DNA of 64,000 bases from Lepisosteus oculatus (lineage: Eukaryota; Chordata; Actinopteri; Semionotiformes; Lepisosteidae): positions 23,309,501 to 23,373,500 of the forward strand of contig NC_090698.1 in assembly GCF_040954835.1 (NCBI RefSeq), read 5' to 3'. Below, piece after piece: positions 31,000-44,218 of this stretch; the first letter of the stretch is position 1; the number at the start of each line of letters is the position of its first letter. Below the pieces are notes generated by a model, which was not told the DNA's origin, did no database searches, and saw only the letters and a list, made by a program, of their open reading frames with translations. The position numbers and the translations under genes are program-made.

Positions 31000-33900
31000 T
31001 TATGTGTATGGGGGGGAAATGTTAAGAAATGAGGAGCCTAACCATACAAGGTTCTGTCTGTTTTAGGGCTTTTCTTTGCTACAACCTAGGAGAATCTGCA
31101 ACTGTCATTTCTCTGGGTAGATCATGTAGCAGCAAGTAATGTCATGTAAAAGCAAGAAACGGATGTGTATAAAAAAACTATTATTAATGTTTTTATGTAC
31201 GTATTGGAATTTAAGTCATAAACAGTGTGACAATTGAGCAGGCTGTATTTTTATGTATACTGTATTGTTCATAGCTCTATGCTATGATCACTAGATCTTA
31301 AGTTTGGCCTTAAGTTGATGAAGTAGCCTATTTAAAAGTAGTTCCCCATTGTTAGAATACTTGTGAAGACAGAGAAACTATTTCTGATGCAGAGAGGTTC
31401 ACTTCTCTTGTGTGGGATGAATAACCGGGATTTTGTTGGACTTGCAGTCCTGAATGGAAAGTAAGTAAGTCTTGATATGAACTGCTGCAATTTGCTTTAC
31501 CAGCAAATCCTGGCCAGAACAGAATCACAAATCAGCCAGCCCTACAACTATCTTGTTAATGATTTTTAGATCTAAAATGTAGATTGTAACCTCAAGATAA
31601 GCTACTGTATATTAGGCATATGGCTCAGTAGCTCAACAAAAATTAATTTACGAATATAGGAAACGAGCCTCGTATTTCAGCATCTCGGATTGGGAAGACA
31701 CATGGGCTTATAGTTTTTCCTCGTTTGCTCAGAAAGACAAGAACCTGTTCTACTCATCCCTTGCTTTGATTTATTTCTGTTAAGTGGAATATGAACACGT
31801 TCTAGGATACATATTTTTTAAAGTTATGTATTACCTTTAATTAGCACTAATTTACATCTCTGCAGGTATAAATCTTGTATACAGTTCTACCTGGTAGAGC
31901 TCATACAAAGCAATTTTGAAAACATTTTGAACCTCTTTTCAGTATTCTGGAACACTAGGCAAAAATCTAGCAGGAGGTAGTGGAATAGGTGTTAGTGGTA
32001 ATCGCTCTGTATTTGTAACAAGAAAGCTATATGTTCAAATCCTGGTTGGAGCTCTTGTTACTTCACTCTGTTTTGGTTAAATGTACATGTACATACATGT
32101 GAATATACATGAGTAACTACTAATGATTGTTATAAACAAAATCAGTTTTCAGTCAGAAATGTTTTAAAGACATTACTTTTCAGATACACTAGTGATGACA
32201 GAATGTTGAAACCAAAGCTTATGGAGTCGTATGTTTGTGCTCGCTCAATTGGTTAGTATATTTCATTAAATGCATCTTAATAATAAAATATGTTCTGGAC
32301 TATGATGTATAAGGAAATATATTCAGAGTACTGGAATATATTGTGGGTTATTTTTTATTTTGAACCAGGAGAAATTTACCTCTGTAGCTGTATTTTTTAA
32401 TGTTATTTTTTAGGCAAGATCTCAAGATGAACTACTTTCCAAGTTAAAAAGATATTTTAGAAAACAGTTTTCTGTTTTCTTAATATTTTATATATTAATG
32501 TTCCCATACATCACTGTGTGAATTTCTTTTCCGAATGGATCTTGCAAATTATTCAGAATGGAGATATTCACTTTCCTTTGGATACATTTGGCAGATTAAA
32601 TCATACTCCCAAGCTCTTTTTCCTCTGATAAAAAGCACAGAGAAACTATGTACTGTTTGTCACTATAAGAGCAGCACACCACATTTTGTAATAGTTTCAT
32701 TACTCAAATAGAAGGTTACAAGCAAACAATGGCATTTTATCTGCAAAATGAGACAGCAAGTATTTTCAAGCTATTGTAATTGGAAGAATCCTTTATTTTT
32801 AACTGTGGTTTGGTTAGCTCCACTGACATTATATGTAACAATAGTCAAACTCTTTCTTAATGCTAATTCTCCTGTAATTTCTTCACAAGTGCATAAATCT
32901 CATTTTAGGAAAACAAAATGGAAATCGAGTGTATGTTCAGTATCCCACTATTATGTGGTAATGATAATAGAAATTATAGAAAAGAATGTTATGTACTGTT
33001 CAGACATTTCAAAGTTTTTTGACAGAATTGTTTTTTGACAGTTTTTAATGGCAATCATTTATTATCTCTGAGACTACACCACATAACATTTTCTTCAGTC
33101 CTCCTACAGAACTAGCTATACTGAAAGTGCCTTTATCCATGACTGAGCTCAAGGAGGCAGTGCAGGACATAATAAACCTGAATCTGAATTGTACATTATT
33201 TTCTGAAAGCTTTTCTTGAAAGGTCTTACTAGTGCATTTTACAGTTTTTAACACAGCGTCCATTGATTTGAATCCTGACTATTCTAATATTTTTGCCTTC
33301 TTACTTCCATCTCCATAGTATCTAAAAGACTAAATCTATGTGTTTTACATAAACACCGAATTATTTTCTAATCAGCAGCTTCCTCAAGCTCTGGTTTCTA
33401 CTTTAATTTTGAGATAAAGAAATTTAAAAAGACTTAACCCAGGATTGGGTTAATGCCTGGTAGATGATATTTAATGAACAGATGCACTTACAACACGTAC
33501 AAGGTGGCAAAACGCAAATTATTCTGTTTATGTGAGAAGTATTTTGGTATTTATGTAAACCCAACATTTTCAAGATTATATTGAGAACAGCAGAGTAAAG
33601 AAACTGTGCACCATCATAAAACTCATCCACAGGCTAAACAAACAAGGACGCAGACTTTGCTCACTTGTGCTAACATGAACCTGAAGTAAAGGGTTATCTG
33701 CCTACACTTAATTCGATATTGCTGATTTGTGTGTATCCTTTCAAATCAAAGAGTTCAATTCACTGGAAAAATGGGACAATAGGTCTTTTTCAAATATAGA
33801 CATTAGACTTCCCCAAAAGAAGTCAATAAATAGCATATGCAATTTCTTCAGAGAGGTTTCCTCAAGGTGTCACAGACATTATAAATAATGATTAATTACT

Positions 33901-35200
33901 TTTCAACTGCTGTACACACCTTGAGTGTTTAATTGTGCATTAATGACTCCAACACCACAGAAGTATAATTAAGACATAATAAATACATTCTGAGTGAGTG
34001 CAGAGGCAGTGAGGCCATGAGGCTTTTTGGTCTCCAGTATGCATCAGAACAGAGACTAGAGAGCTATAAAATCTGTTAAGCAGCTGTGCCCAAATGAGGA
34101 AATCAAATTCCATCCCAGATTCTGGTCATTGCTTCACAGCCTGGCCAACACTTGTAAGTGGGGCATTACTATAGCTGGTAGTCTCCAAAACATTGATATG
34201 TCTGTATTCTCATAAAGAGTCTTTTTCAAATCTGCAGGAATCCCGCATACAGTAGTTCATTCTCCCCTTTCTTTTGTCCCAGCTTGGTATCGTCTTATAT
34301 GAAATGCAGTATGAACATTACTGCTTTCTACAGTAAGCATAAAATCCTCCAGCTATAAACTCAATCTTAAAAGTATGACTAAAAGGTTTTATAACTTCTT
34401 CTCACCCATAACTACCTATGAGGCATTCCAAATGATAGTGCACACACAGAGCAGACGATACTGCATATTTATGTTTTCTGAAGGGTTTTGATAAAGTTCC
34501 TCAGTGCTTAATTTGTAAACCATGAGGTGCCTAAGCTCCATGTGAAGGGATGTATGAGGAGCAAAGAAGGTACCGAAGTGCTTCACCGTGACACTTTCAG
34601 GCAACCACTTTAGAGAACGTGTTGGCAAGCTCACATAAAGAAGAATTTTGCAGTGATTTCAATTACCATAATGCTGTTAGGCCTCCTCTATTATTTCAAT
34701 CTAAAAATCTATCAGCAGTAGAATTTCTAACTGTATGATCTCCTCATAACATATACTGTACACAAAACTGGGCTTCTTGCAGTAAACATATTACAAAAGA
34801 GGCATCACCTCCCTTGAAACCCACCCAGATAGTGTAGTAGCAGGAGAACATTTTTTGTTTCAATGGAGTTTGCCTCAGTTTAGGGAGTGGTGTTGTGTCC
34901 ACTCTTGGACTGCAACACACATTTCATAAAGAGTCAATGAGTAACCGAATTGACAATATATATATTTTTTGCAAGGATAAAATTCTAATATTTTTGATAA
35001 AACCGTGATTTTGTTCAGTTCAGTTTACTCGATATGAGGTGAAAATTGTTTGAGAAGATAGCATGGAGCACTCCTTAAATCTGTCCTAGAGGATTTTAAA
35101 CAAAAACGTGGCTCAATCATGTTACTGTACATACTAGCTTATACATTTTTAAACAGAAATGTGCATAAATTGTCTCGCTGTCTCAGGATGGCTGGAAGTA
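31000..35200. other. Gene desert, 5' part
   Basis: More than 4 kb of AT-rich sequence after SMN1 with no supported exon or RNA gene. A degraded SINE head is at about 31975. Open frames here (for example 32748-33038) look like chance. Confidence 0.55.
31975..32110 (+). mobile_element. Degraded tRNA-derived SINE
   Basis: GGAGGTAGTGGAATAGGTGT and ATGTTCAAATCCTGGTTGG resemble A-box and B-box regions of a tRNA-derived SINE head (GTTCAAATCC is a good B box). The remainder is not alignable by eye. Confidence 0.4.
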
Positions 35201-35209
35201 TTTTTAAGG

Positions 35210-35525
35210 ATACCAGCCTGGTTTCTCACTTTTCTCCCCCCTTCCCTCTGGTAGGGGTTATACTGTACCTGTAGGAGCACAAAGGCACGGACGTCCAGAC
35301 TCTGAGACAGTTTCTTCCCTCAAGCTGTCAGATTACTGCACTCTACCCCTAGCATAGGCTCACACAGATGTTTTTTTTAAGTTATATGTTATTTAACTAG
35401 TTGTTGTTGCTGCTTCTTTTCTGTGTTTATGTTTTCGGTGACTCCTTTAATGTTTTTGTATTGGAGCACACATGCAAATAAGCATTTCATTGCACTTGCA
35501 CATATGACAAGAAATGTGTTATTGA
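35210..35525 (+). mobile_element. LINE 3' end (family B)
   Basis: One frame reads RSTKARTSRL then DSFFPQAVRLLHS, a common C-terminus of fish non-LTR retrotransposon ORF2. The 3' end GCATTTCATTGCACTTGCAC and ATGACAAGAAATG is the usual tail. Truncated and inactive. A related tail is at 49540-49795. Confidence 0.7.
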
Positions 35526-35989
35526 ATCTCTGAGCATGCACCATTGGAGGGCAAAATCCCATATAAATTCCACTTTGTTTCTGGCAGTTTTTTGTCGGTG
35601 ACCATAATCTGGTTTATGACTTTTGGCCTCTCTGTAAACTGTTCAGAAAACTCTGACTGTGGGAGATGTTTGTTCAGATTGATCATTGACAATGGTCTCT
35701 AATAAAGTGTCCCCTTTAGCTTTCTCCAAGATATACAGTAGATGCAGCTAAAGGCATTTTGGTTTGAGCATGTTTCACAACCTTTTTCCAAAGTGCCTTT
35801 TGCTTTTTATATGACAGGTGCAGAAAGGGACACAGTTGTTCTGTGTATTGCTCTTTTTTAAGATTCTGAGTCTATTTTTAAATAGAAAATGTGCATGTTA
35901 AATTTTCACAAGGAGGTGCCAGTGTTGTTCTTAGAGGGGCTGGAGTGTGGGCAGTCTAAAATTGAATGTTGCTGGAGAAGACCTCTGGT

Positions 35990-36700
35990 GAATCAAAATA
36001 AATCAAAAGGGTCAAAATGGGGTTGGTGTAATTCATGGAGTACCACAGAGATCTGTAGGAGGTCCACTGCTCTTCAGATCCACATTATGGTTGTTATTCT
36101 GGTTGTTATACACAGTAGCAAAATAAGATTAGTGAACACTAGAAATAGTAAATGGAATGCAGAAATGTTTTTGATAAAATGCAAGACTGGGTAATCACTT
36201 GACAGATGACATTTAATGTTGCATGCAAGTAGCAAAAACATAAAACTATAGATACAAAATGGGAAACACTGATATTGAAAAAAGAGTGTTCATCTTGATA
36301 TATACTGTAATTTCCCCATTGCAGATAAAGTGGGGAAGCAAAGAAAAGCCAATATTACAAAATATTACTATATAAATTAAATGTGTAGACTTTAAAGCAA
36401 CAGGTGTTGCATTCAAATTGTCTAATACAATAGTAAGACCTTATGTAGAGTATTCTGTTCAATGTGTTTTAGACACATTACAAAACAGATAAAGATGCTC
36501 TGGAATGGGACATAAAAGAATACCTGACATTAACACACTTTTTAGTATTGAACAAAAAAGATTATGCAGAAACATGATCCAAGCACTTGAAAGTCAACTT
36601 AGTGGATTTCTTCAGAAATAGGACCTGAAAAAACAAGAGGTACCAAATGGAAAGTACATGGTAGTGCACTTTAAACTGAGAACATGAGAACTGAGAACAT
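35990..36700 (+). mobile_element. CR1-like LINE reverse-transcriptase relic
   Basis: Blocks in order: VIHGVPQRSVGGPLLF near 36030-36078 (CR1 motif GVPQGSVLGPLLF), DKMQDWVITWQMTFNV near 36170-36220, and LVRPYVEYSVQ near 36433-36465 (CR1 LVRPHLEYCVQ). Spacing and order fit a CR1-clade ORF2; stops and frameshifts are frequent. Confidence 0.75.
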
Positions 36701-36849
36701 TAAAAAGCAAATGTATACACAGTAAGTAAGGAAAAGACCAACAAAACAAGACAATACTATTATTTAGGGCTTTTAAATGGATTTGTTTTTGCCTTTTTTC
36801 ATCTAGGTCAGAAATCAAAGTGTCAACAAAGTAGTAGTGTTTTACTAAG

Positions 36850-37900
36850 AACTAAACCTTAAATAAATGTCCAACTATCAAATATGCTGATAGAGCAAAG
36901 TTCAGTAAATATAAGCTGAATTAAGTTAAACTATTGGGCAATTTTTTTTGTTACAAATTAAATGAAAGTCTTGTGCTAATAATACAATGTGTTTTGATGT
37001 TTCACTGTTTAACAAGCTTTTAGATATCATGAATTGTTACCTTTCACCTTCATAATAATTACTTGTTGTATCACTTATGTTGTCTGAATGAAGCTGTCTG
37101 GCCTACAGTTGGTTTATTGTATAAAACACTGACACCCGTTTTGTTCCTGGCTAAATCAACCACAACAATACTAATAATTGTCATCCATCTGTCCTTTTTT
37201 TAGTACATGATCTGCCACCATGCTCACATTGGTGAACTACTGTTGAGGCTGTGTGGTGTTTGTTCTTCTCTATTAGCTTTTATGTTAAAGGTGAAGGAGT
37301 CAATCAGAGCGATAATAGTTTGAGATTTTTAAATCGACACCACACAGGTCACATATTAGCCCAGGAATGGAGGTAAAATCACAGCAGTGGAGCCTTCCAC
37401 TTTTATTTCTCTTGTCAAAAAAGGAGAACGTCACAGTTTTTGTCAGCTGTTTTTCATTAGTTGGACCTTGTCTAAAATAAAATAAAATTGGAACATAACA
37501 GCATACCACAACATTTCCCCCACTCCTAACCTCTGCCAGTAATGATAAAGCTCTCCAATTTTCCAACCACATGATTCATAAGCAAGAATGGGAGAGTTTG
37601 ACGGAAACATGATTTGATCACATCAGCTGCAGTTCTTCAAACCTCCACCATGGAACTATAGGTCCAAGCAGTAGAAAGCTCCATATGAATAATGTTGAAA
37701 TACTACTGATGTCAGAGGAGGGAATACTTAAGAGTGCCATACTGTGCCAACATTTGTTTTAGCAGTGAGACCAGTCAGTCAAATCCGTTTCTGCCAATGG
37801 GAAAAGCTAAATTTATATTTTTCATTTAGCAAGTCTACAATGAGAGAACAAGGAATATCCTTATGTATAGTGGGCAACAAAAGAAGAAGTACAAGTACTG
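36850..37900. other. Gene desert, middle part
   Basis: No exon or classifiable repeat is seen. Confidence 0.5.
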
Positions 37901-37901
37901 T

Positions 37902-38033
37902 AGGTAGCTGCATCAACGTGTGTAGGCTGCAAAGAACCAGGTAGATTTATCCCATGCTGAAAAGATAAGAAACGTTCAGCCTGAACGTTGTGTCTCTTTT
38001 CTTTTCAGCATGAAATAAACCTTTACCTGTTCC
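37902..38033. repeat. Foldback interspersed repeat, palindromic copy
   Basis: The left flank is TAGGTAGCTGCATCAACGTG then GTAGGCTGCAAAG. The core is a palindrome: GATTTATCCCATGCTGAAAAG to AACGTTCAG on the left, and CTGAACGTT to TTTTCAGCATGAAATAAACC on the right, with the centre near 37980. It is the same family as 4050-4180 and 51928-52110. Confidence 0.75.
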
Positions 38034-38039
38034 AAAAAA

Positions 38040-41000
38040 AAAAGATGAAACCCATTTCCAAAATTTAACCTCACCTGGACCCTCCCTGAACATCTGTAAA
38101 AAGGTTTCCACAATGATTTTCGGAAAAAACTTACACAAACTATTGACTACTTAAGATAACATCTACGAGGGGACAGGAGTGCTCTGTGAAGACACTTGAC
38201 ATGAAGTATTCAATGAGCAGAATATATGGACGTTTATTCCCAGCCTAGATACCAACAGGCCTAAAAAGCTCTAGATCTGAAACTTTGTACCCCAGCCAAA
38301 GAGTAAACATTAAACCAGCATCAGCAGTGTACAGAGAGCAAACACAGAGTTGTCCGATTAAGTACAAAGGAGAAGAGTCAGGCAAAATAAAAAAAATGTT
38401 TTGAAAAGTACACAAAAAAATTCAGCCAAAAGAGAATTCACATGAATTAATGTGTATATGTGGCAACAAATGAGAGGTAGAGCATTTTTTTTATTTATCT
38501 GTAACATTAATTTTGACCAAAAAGTAATCTAAACTAAATCTGGGCTAATGCATTTACAGAACTGATTTGTCTGCTCCTTATCGGGTTTAAAGTGGAACCA
38601 ATTAATGCCACATTACTGCATTTGTAACACAGGAGGATACAAAATCTGTCATTTACCTTTCCTTTGGTTATAATTGATTAAATATCATTCAACAGTTTAT
38701 AGTACCATCTTTTTCTTTCAGTAAAATGAACTGTTGATCACGAAGTTTTATGCGCCTGTGGATAAAATCCAAAATAGCTGCCACTTCTGTTTTGTGTTTG
38801 ACAAAAACAAAGACTTTGAATGGGATTATGTGAGAGATGGACAGCGTGGAAGTGAGGTAGGAAAGGTTATGACGTGAATTGGAAAGCCCTGGGTCCTGTG
38901 GCCAAGGACACAATCCATTTAAATCCTGCAGATTCAAGTAGTAAAAGGAGATGTCTGAACAACCAGCGATGAGAGCTCGCATATGCTGTATGAACTGCGT
39001 GTTCAGTGAGATTTTCCTCAATTAACTTTATTCTAGTTTTAGATTTTTGTTTTATACAACCTTTGAAAATGCCAGATTAATGTACCTGTCAACAAATACA
39101 AAAAAACAGCACTATGTAATCTAAGAGTTTGCTGTGTCAGGTTCACAAAAACTTCAAGATTATGGTTGGAATGTTTGTTCTTCAGAATACCCCCACCACC
39201 ACCACCTCAAAACAACAACAACAACAAAAACAATTCACGCAGAATGACAGCAGCCAAAGATTGTGTGAAAGAATAGTTCACTATATATAGCTTATTAAAA
39301 CTTGGTTTAATTCGCTTAGCTGAGTGCCACATCCGGGCCACAGAAGAAAAAGGCAAAAAGGGGCAGCTGTAAGGTTGGAGATGGGGTGAGGAAGAGTAGA
39401 GGGTGACATGTGGTATGTATGCATGATTATGTCAGGATTAGTTGTAAATTGCAGGAGCTGAGCTTATTAAATTCAGCTGCCTTCCTCCCTCTTGAAATTT
39501 CATTTACCTACAGCAACAACAACAATCAACAGCAAAAGTAATTCTTACTCTGCCTTTCGTACTCAGTACGGTGCATATCATTTGGATACACTTTAAAGTA
39601 ATTTACATGCAAGAGAGGATCAAATTCACCCAAGTGCTAAACAGCAGTCTAGACACAGAAGTATTAAATTACTTCAATTAGATATTTAGGTAAACTAGAC
39701 TGAACAACCAGGACACCAGGATTAGCACACCTTGCCTTATAAAGAGTACCATCTGAAAGGACAGAATAAGAATGGACAATGATACTACACAGAAATATTC
39801 TGGACTAACCTAAACCTGCATTCTACTACTTCAGTCTTCACTGGCCAAGTGGTGATTCTTTCTATATGCCTCATCTCATATATTTATTAAAAATTAGAGG
39901 TTCACACTGCAGACTGTATCACTGCTTATGCATCACCTCTACATAAAATTGAATTCTTCATTAACTTTTTAAAGCACTTTACAAACTAGAGAAGGCAACT
40001 TGCCCCATCTTGTTCATATGGTAGCTAGTGTACAATTTATAAGCAAAACACAACCAAGTCTCTTGTGAAAAACCACAGTGGTGGCATGTCGCTATAGGCT
40101 CTCAAAATTCTTTTTTACTTTCAGACTTAAATGTGTCTCCTCTAATTTCCACTTGTGGTCATGTACATTTTTTTTTCATTGCAATGTCTTGCCCTGCTAT
40201 CAAGACCTTAATAACATTTCTGCATATTTGAATGAAATACCTTTTCAATGTTCTTTGTTCAAGACAAAATGAACTTTTCCTTAGAAGTTTTTGTGTAGGG
40301 TGTTCCTGCTCTATAAAACTAGGATTTTTGTGAGTTAGTCTTATTGGTGTTTATTCATGGTGACCAAACCTGAATGCATGTTCTATTCTATTTCTATTTT
40401 ATTGTTTCTACTGTACTGTTCTAGCTGTTTGGATACAGTACATGTCAACAATGGTGTAAATCAGAAAGAGTGGGGAGTGTTAAACTGATCCCTGATAACC
40501 TTATTAAAAGCCTCGTTGTTTGGTAAGGTTGGTAAAAAACTGTAGGGATATGTTAAACTGGAAATTAAGTCTACAGGGTCAGGGGTATGATTTTGGCTGT
40601 GGAATCTTGATTGTGAGGAGTTTTCAGCAGGTACTCTACCTGTCTCCCAATTCCCAAAGACATGCAAGTGATTATTTATTCTATAATAGCGGCATTAATG
40701 CCGTCAGTGTTTTGCTCTTTGATAAACCACTTCCTGGCCACACATGGCCTATAATTTGTTGCTGTTCGTGTTGCTTGTAGAATTGATGATTTCTGCTGGT
40801 ATGTTGATTGCTGTACTGTACCTGTGGTTCTTAATGTATCATGTTCCATTAACTTTAAAACACTACTGACATCACATCTTCACAGAGATTATTTAAGAAA
40901 AGGGTTCAATAACACAATGCATATTATTTTGAAATTAGACTTCAAAAATGTATTTTTATTTAGGATAAGCTGGAATACTAGAATAAATGCTTAAGCCTGA

Positions 41001-41140
41001 AGTCCAATGAGCATGGCATCCAGTCCATTGTACACAGCTGTTTTTTTTTCAGTTATTCATTATTTGAAGACACTAAACCTTTTTATAGTAGATCCTTTGA
41101 AAACAGAGACAGGGTGCTTTGACTTAAAAGAAATGTGAAA
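38040..41140. other. Gene desert, unclassified
   Basis: No supported exon. A 110-codon minus-strand open frame at 39021-38689 shows no recognised domain. Simple A/C-rich tracts lie near 39190-39235. Confidence 0.5.
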
Positions 41141-41150
41141 AGTACATGCT

Positions 41151-41480
41151 GGATGGCACAGTGGTGCGGTGGTTAGCATTTGGAGCTCTGGATACCTTGG
41201 TTTAATTCTGGACTTGGGGTGGAGTTTGTATGTTCTCCCCATTTTGTGTGGGTTCCCTCCAGTTTCCTTCTACAGTCCAGATATACTGGTAGGTCAACTG
41301 GCTCCTGGGAAAACCCTTGTGCGAGTTTGTGTGTGTTTGTGTCTGTGTGTGCCCTGTGATGGACTGGAGTTTCATCCAGGGTGTACCCCACTTTGCACCT
41401 GTTTCTTGTCAGGATTGACTTTGGCACCCCTGAAACCCCTGTGTTGGATGAAATGGTTAGAAAATGGATGGATGAAAAGT
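41151..41480 (+). mobile_element. V-SINE-type (DANA-like) element
   Basis: The head GGATGGCACAGTGGTGCGGT is followed by GGTTAGCATTTGGAGCTCTG (tRNA-like A-box region), GGAGTTTGTATGTTCTCCCC, GTGTGGGTTCCCTCCAGTTT, CCCTGTGATGGACTGGAGTT and a terminal ATGGATGGATG. This order is that of fish V-SINEs of the DANA type. Confidence 0.85.
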
Positions 41481-41499
41481 AAATGTTATATTTTTGGCC

Positions 41500-43429
41500 T
41501 TGACTCTTTTAACACTGACTTTCTGTCCCCAGAAATCAATTTGATTGTTTTTGCTATGTAGCCAGAATAACAATAAAATAATTCACCATTTCCACTGAAA
41601 TGAATGGCATTCTGAGGTATTTTGCCTAACTATCAAGCTTTTGTTGACACAAATTTAGGTTATCTGAATGGATAAATTTATTTTGCTCTGACCTCACTGG
41701 GTCTTTTGCAATGCAATGTACACCGTAGGCTAAGACAGGTTGATGCGACCGGTCAAATAAATATCCACCCAAGGAACCGTGAAACAGTTAATAATGCATT
41801 CTACTTTCTCTCTATAAAGAGATTAAGACATGATAAAGAAACAAGAAAAAAGGTATATACAGAATATTAAAAAATATATAAAACATGAATGAAATATTTA
41901 CTCATCTTACAAGATACTACTGTATTAGATATGTTTCACGACATTAATATCCATTCAAATGTGCAGATATCAGACTGAAAGCAAACTTCTTGTGAAAACC
42001 AGACACTAAACCTAGTTGTGCCAGGAGATGTCCAGACCGTTTGTTCTTTAATCTTGATGGAAAAGCACTACAAAGTATTAGAAAAGCAATTATGGTGTGG
42101 TAGTCTGTTCTTGCTTTGTTTCAAACCAATTAACTTCAAAAGAAATGGCAGCTTAAACAACCAACCATTTGTCTGCAGGGAGTAGGTTCTTTGTGATGAG
42201 TTTGTTTGCACAAAACAGATCAAATTTAGATGGTGAACTGCTGAAATCAAGTTACTAATGTAAGCAAAGAAACAAACAGCATACAGTATATTGTGCTAGC
42301 TTCTACCATAAAACCCAACAGTTTTAGTAGGACATAGAATAGCAGCATTATACAATTTTATTCACAAACATTATATTAAGGAACATGCAACATAAAAAAA
42401 CACTTGTATAATTCTGTAATACTCTGGACAGTGTAACAGAGTCTTTGATGTTCTTTCAAAATGCATTTTTGGTCATATTTGTACTGAAAAAAACTTATTA
42501 TGTGAATTTGTAGCTCCATACATTGTGAGTACAATTCAACATGCTTATGTGGGGATTAGAATCATTTTAGACCTCAGACTGTGTTCAATGTTTTCTGTGG
42601 AACAAATATTCGCCACTTACAAGATTAAAAACATTTCATAACGGAACACAAAAAATAAAACTATAAAATGAATACAACAACAAGTAAAAGGAGCATTTTA
42701 ATTTTAACACAGATCTAAAAATGTAAATGGAACTATTATTTCCACAGGGTGTATTTCATTACATAACATATCTTACATTTTTATGTATTTAGGCAATTTG
42801 TGCAACAAAAAATAAGACAAATTTACTTTGAATATAAGCTCTTTATTAAATACAAAAGTCAATAATACAGACTGCTAGATGTTAATTTACAGTTGGTAGC
42901 TTTTTGGATGAAAGTGTATATGAATATGTTTATGTTTTCATCCATATAAAGTGACATAGTTTCACTGTAGAAAATTGCACACAGAGTACTCAGATCAGTC
43001 TATTATTTGTCATTTCCATACCTGGGTCACAGTGGCTCATATAGCCAGAACTTATCTTGGTTTCCATGGCAATAAGTGGACAATATAAGTAGCTGTGGAT
43101 GTGTCTCAAACCCTGGACAGGAGGCAGGTCATTCAGAACATTACTCCAAGCAAATGCTGGTCCTCACTTACTTACAGCCGGGTGGACTGGAGCAACTGAG
43201 GTAAAGCACAACCCTCAGGATACAACAGCAGTGTGTGCAGCATGAAACGTGACCCACATCACACCTATTATGAGACCAAGTACACCACCCAAGTGGGTGC
43301 TGCAAATCAGGTGGTGGATATACAGTATATATGGTGCCGGATCCTTTGGGATGAAAAATGCTACAGTATATATACTGTAAATACATCCAATCACTCAGCC
43401 TGTTTGGGGGACTACTTTATCCTTATCCT
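41500..43429. other. Gene desert, 3' part
   Basis: AT-rich, with no supported exon. A SINE-tail fragment (CCTGGACAGGAGGCAGGTCA) is near 43112. Confidence 0.5.
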
Positions 43430-43690
43430 TAGAGGGCCATGCAGTGCCAGAGCCTAGCACAGCTGACTCAGGATGTAGGGTGGGACTACACACCAGACGG
43501 GATACCAGTGCAAATTCACCTGGATTGCATGATTTGGACTGTGGGAGGAAACCAGCGTTCCTGGACAAAACTGAGGTAGACACAGGATGAACTTGCAGAC
43601 TCCACACAGAAGGCAAGACTGGAATCCAACCCAGAGCTGACTCATGACCTGTGAGCATCAGCAAAAACCACCACGTCACTGTGCCACGCC
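43430..43690 (-). mobile_element. V-SINE-type element, minus orientation
   Basis: Read on the minus strand it starts GGCGTGGCACAGTGACGTGG, then TGTGTGGAGTCTGCAAGTTC and CTGGTTTCCTCCCACAGTCC, the same order as the copy at 41151-41480. Confidence 0.8.
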
Positions 43691-44114
43691 ATATAAATGC
43701 GATCGATTACAATTATTCTAAAACTAAAAATAAATGTAATGATTTTTAAAAAATAGTTCCAGAAATGGCAAGATAAGATTCAAGGATAATCAGGCAATTA
43801 CAAATCAGATTAGGAAAATTTGCTGATAATCCTCATTTCCTATGTTCGTGGGTAATGAGGAATGTCTAACAAAAAGATCAGTTTTGATAAAGCAAATTCT
43901 GTTTTAATGTTAAAAATTGTCTGCAATGGATTGGAATCCTGTTGTATCCTATCTTCAACGAAAAGAAAAAAAAGAAAAAAATCAATATAGGACAGTGAGG
44001 GCAAAAGCACATCCTCAGTCTGGTCTTGTGAAACATATTAATTATTGTTAGGCATTGTTGCCCATTCCAAATTCCAACAAGATAATGTTTGGAAAAAACA
44101 AAACTTGCAGCACA

Positions 44115-44153
44115 GATTAATTATTTATTTCTTCAGTCTGAAAAACTATATAA
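44115..44153 (+). promoter_or_regulatory. ALB: Albumin core promoter: HNF1-like site and TATA box
   Basis: TATATAA at 44147-44153 lies 66 bp before the start codon. GATTAATTATTTAT at 44115-44128 resembles the HNF1 site (GTTAATNATTAAC) and lies about 20 bp upstream of the TATA box, the arrangement known in vertebrate albumin promoters. This supports liver-specific expression; binding is inferred. Confidence 0.65.
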
Positions 44154-44218
44154 GAGCCTGTTTTGTTTTTTGTGAGTCCACCCATCAATTTCATAGTGGG
44201 ACAATCAGCTTTTTAAAA

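Noticed and set aside
38689-39021. 110-codon minus-strand open frame in the gene desert
   Set aside because: No known motif, no neighbouring exons and AT-rich surroundings. Length alone is not enough.
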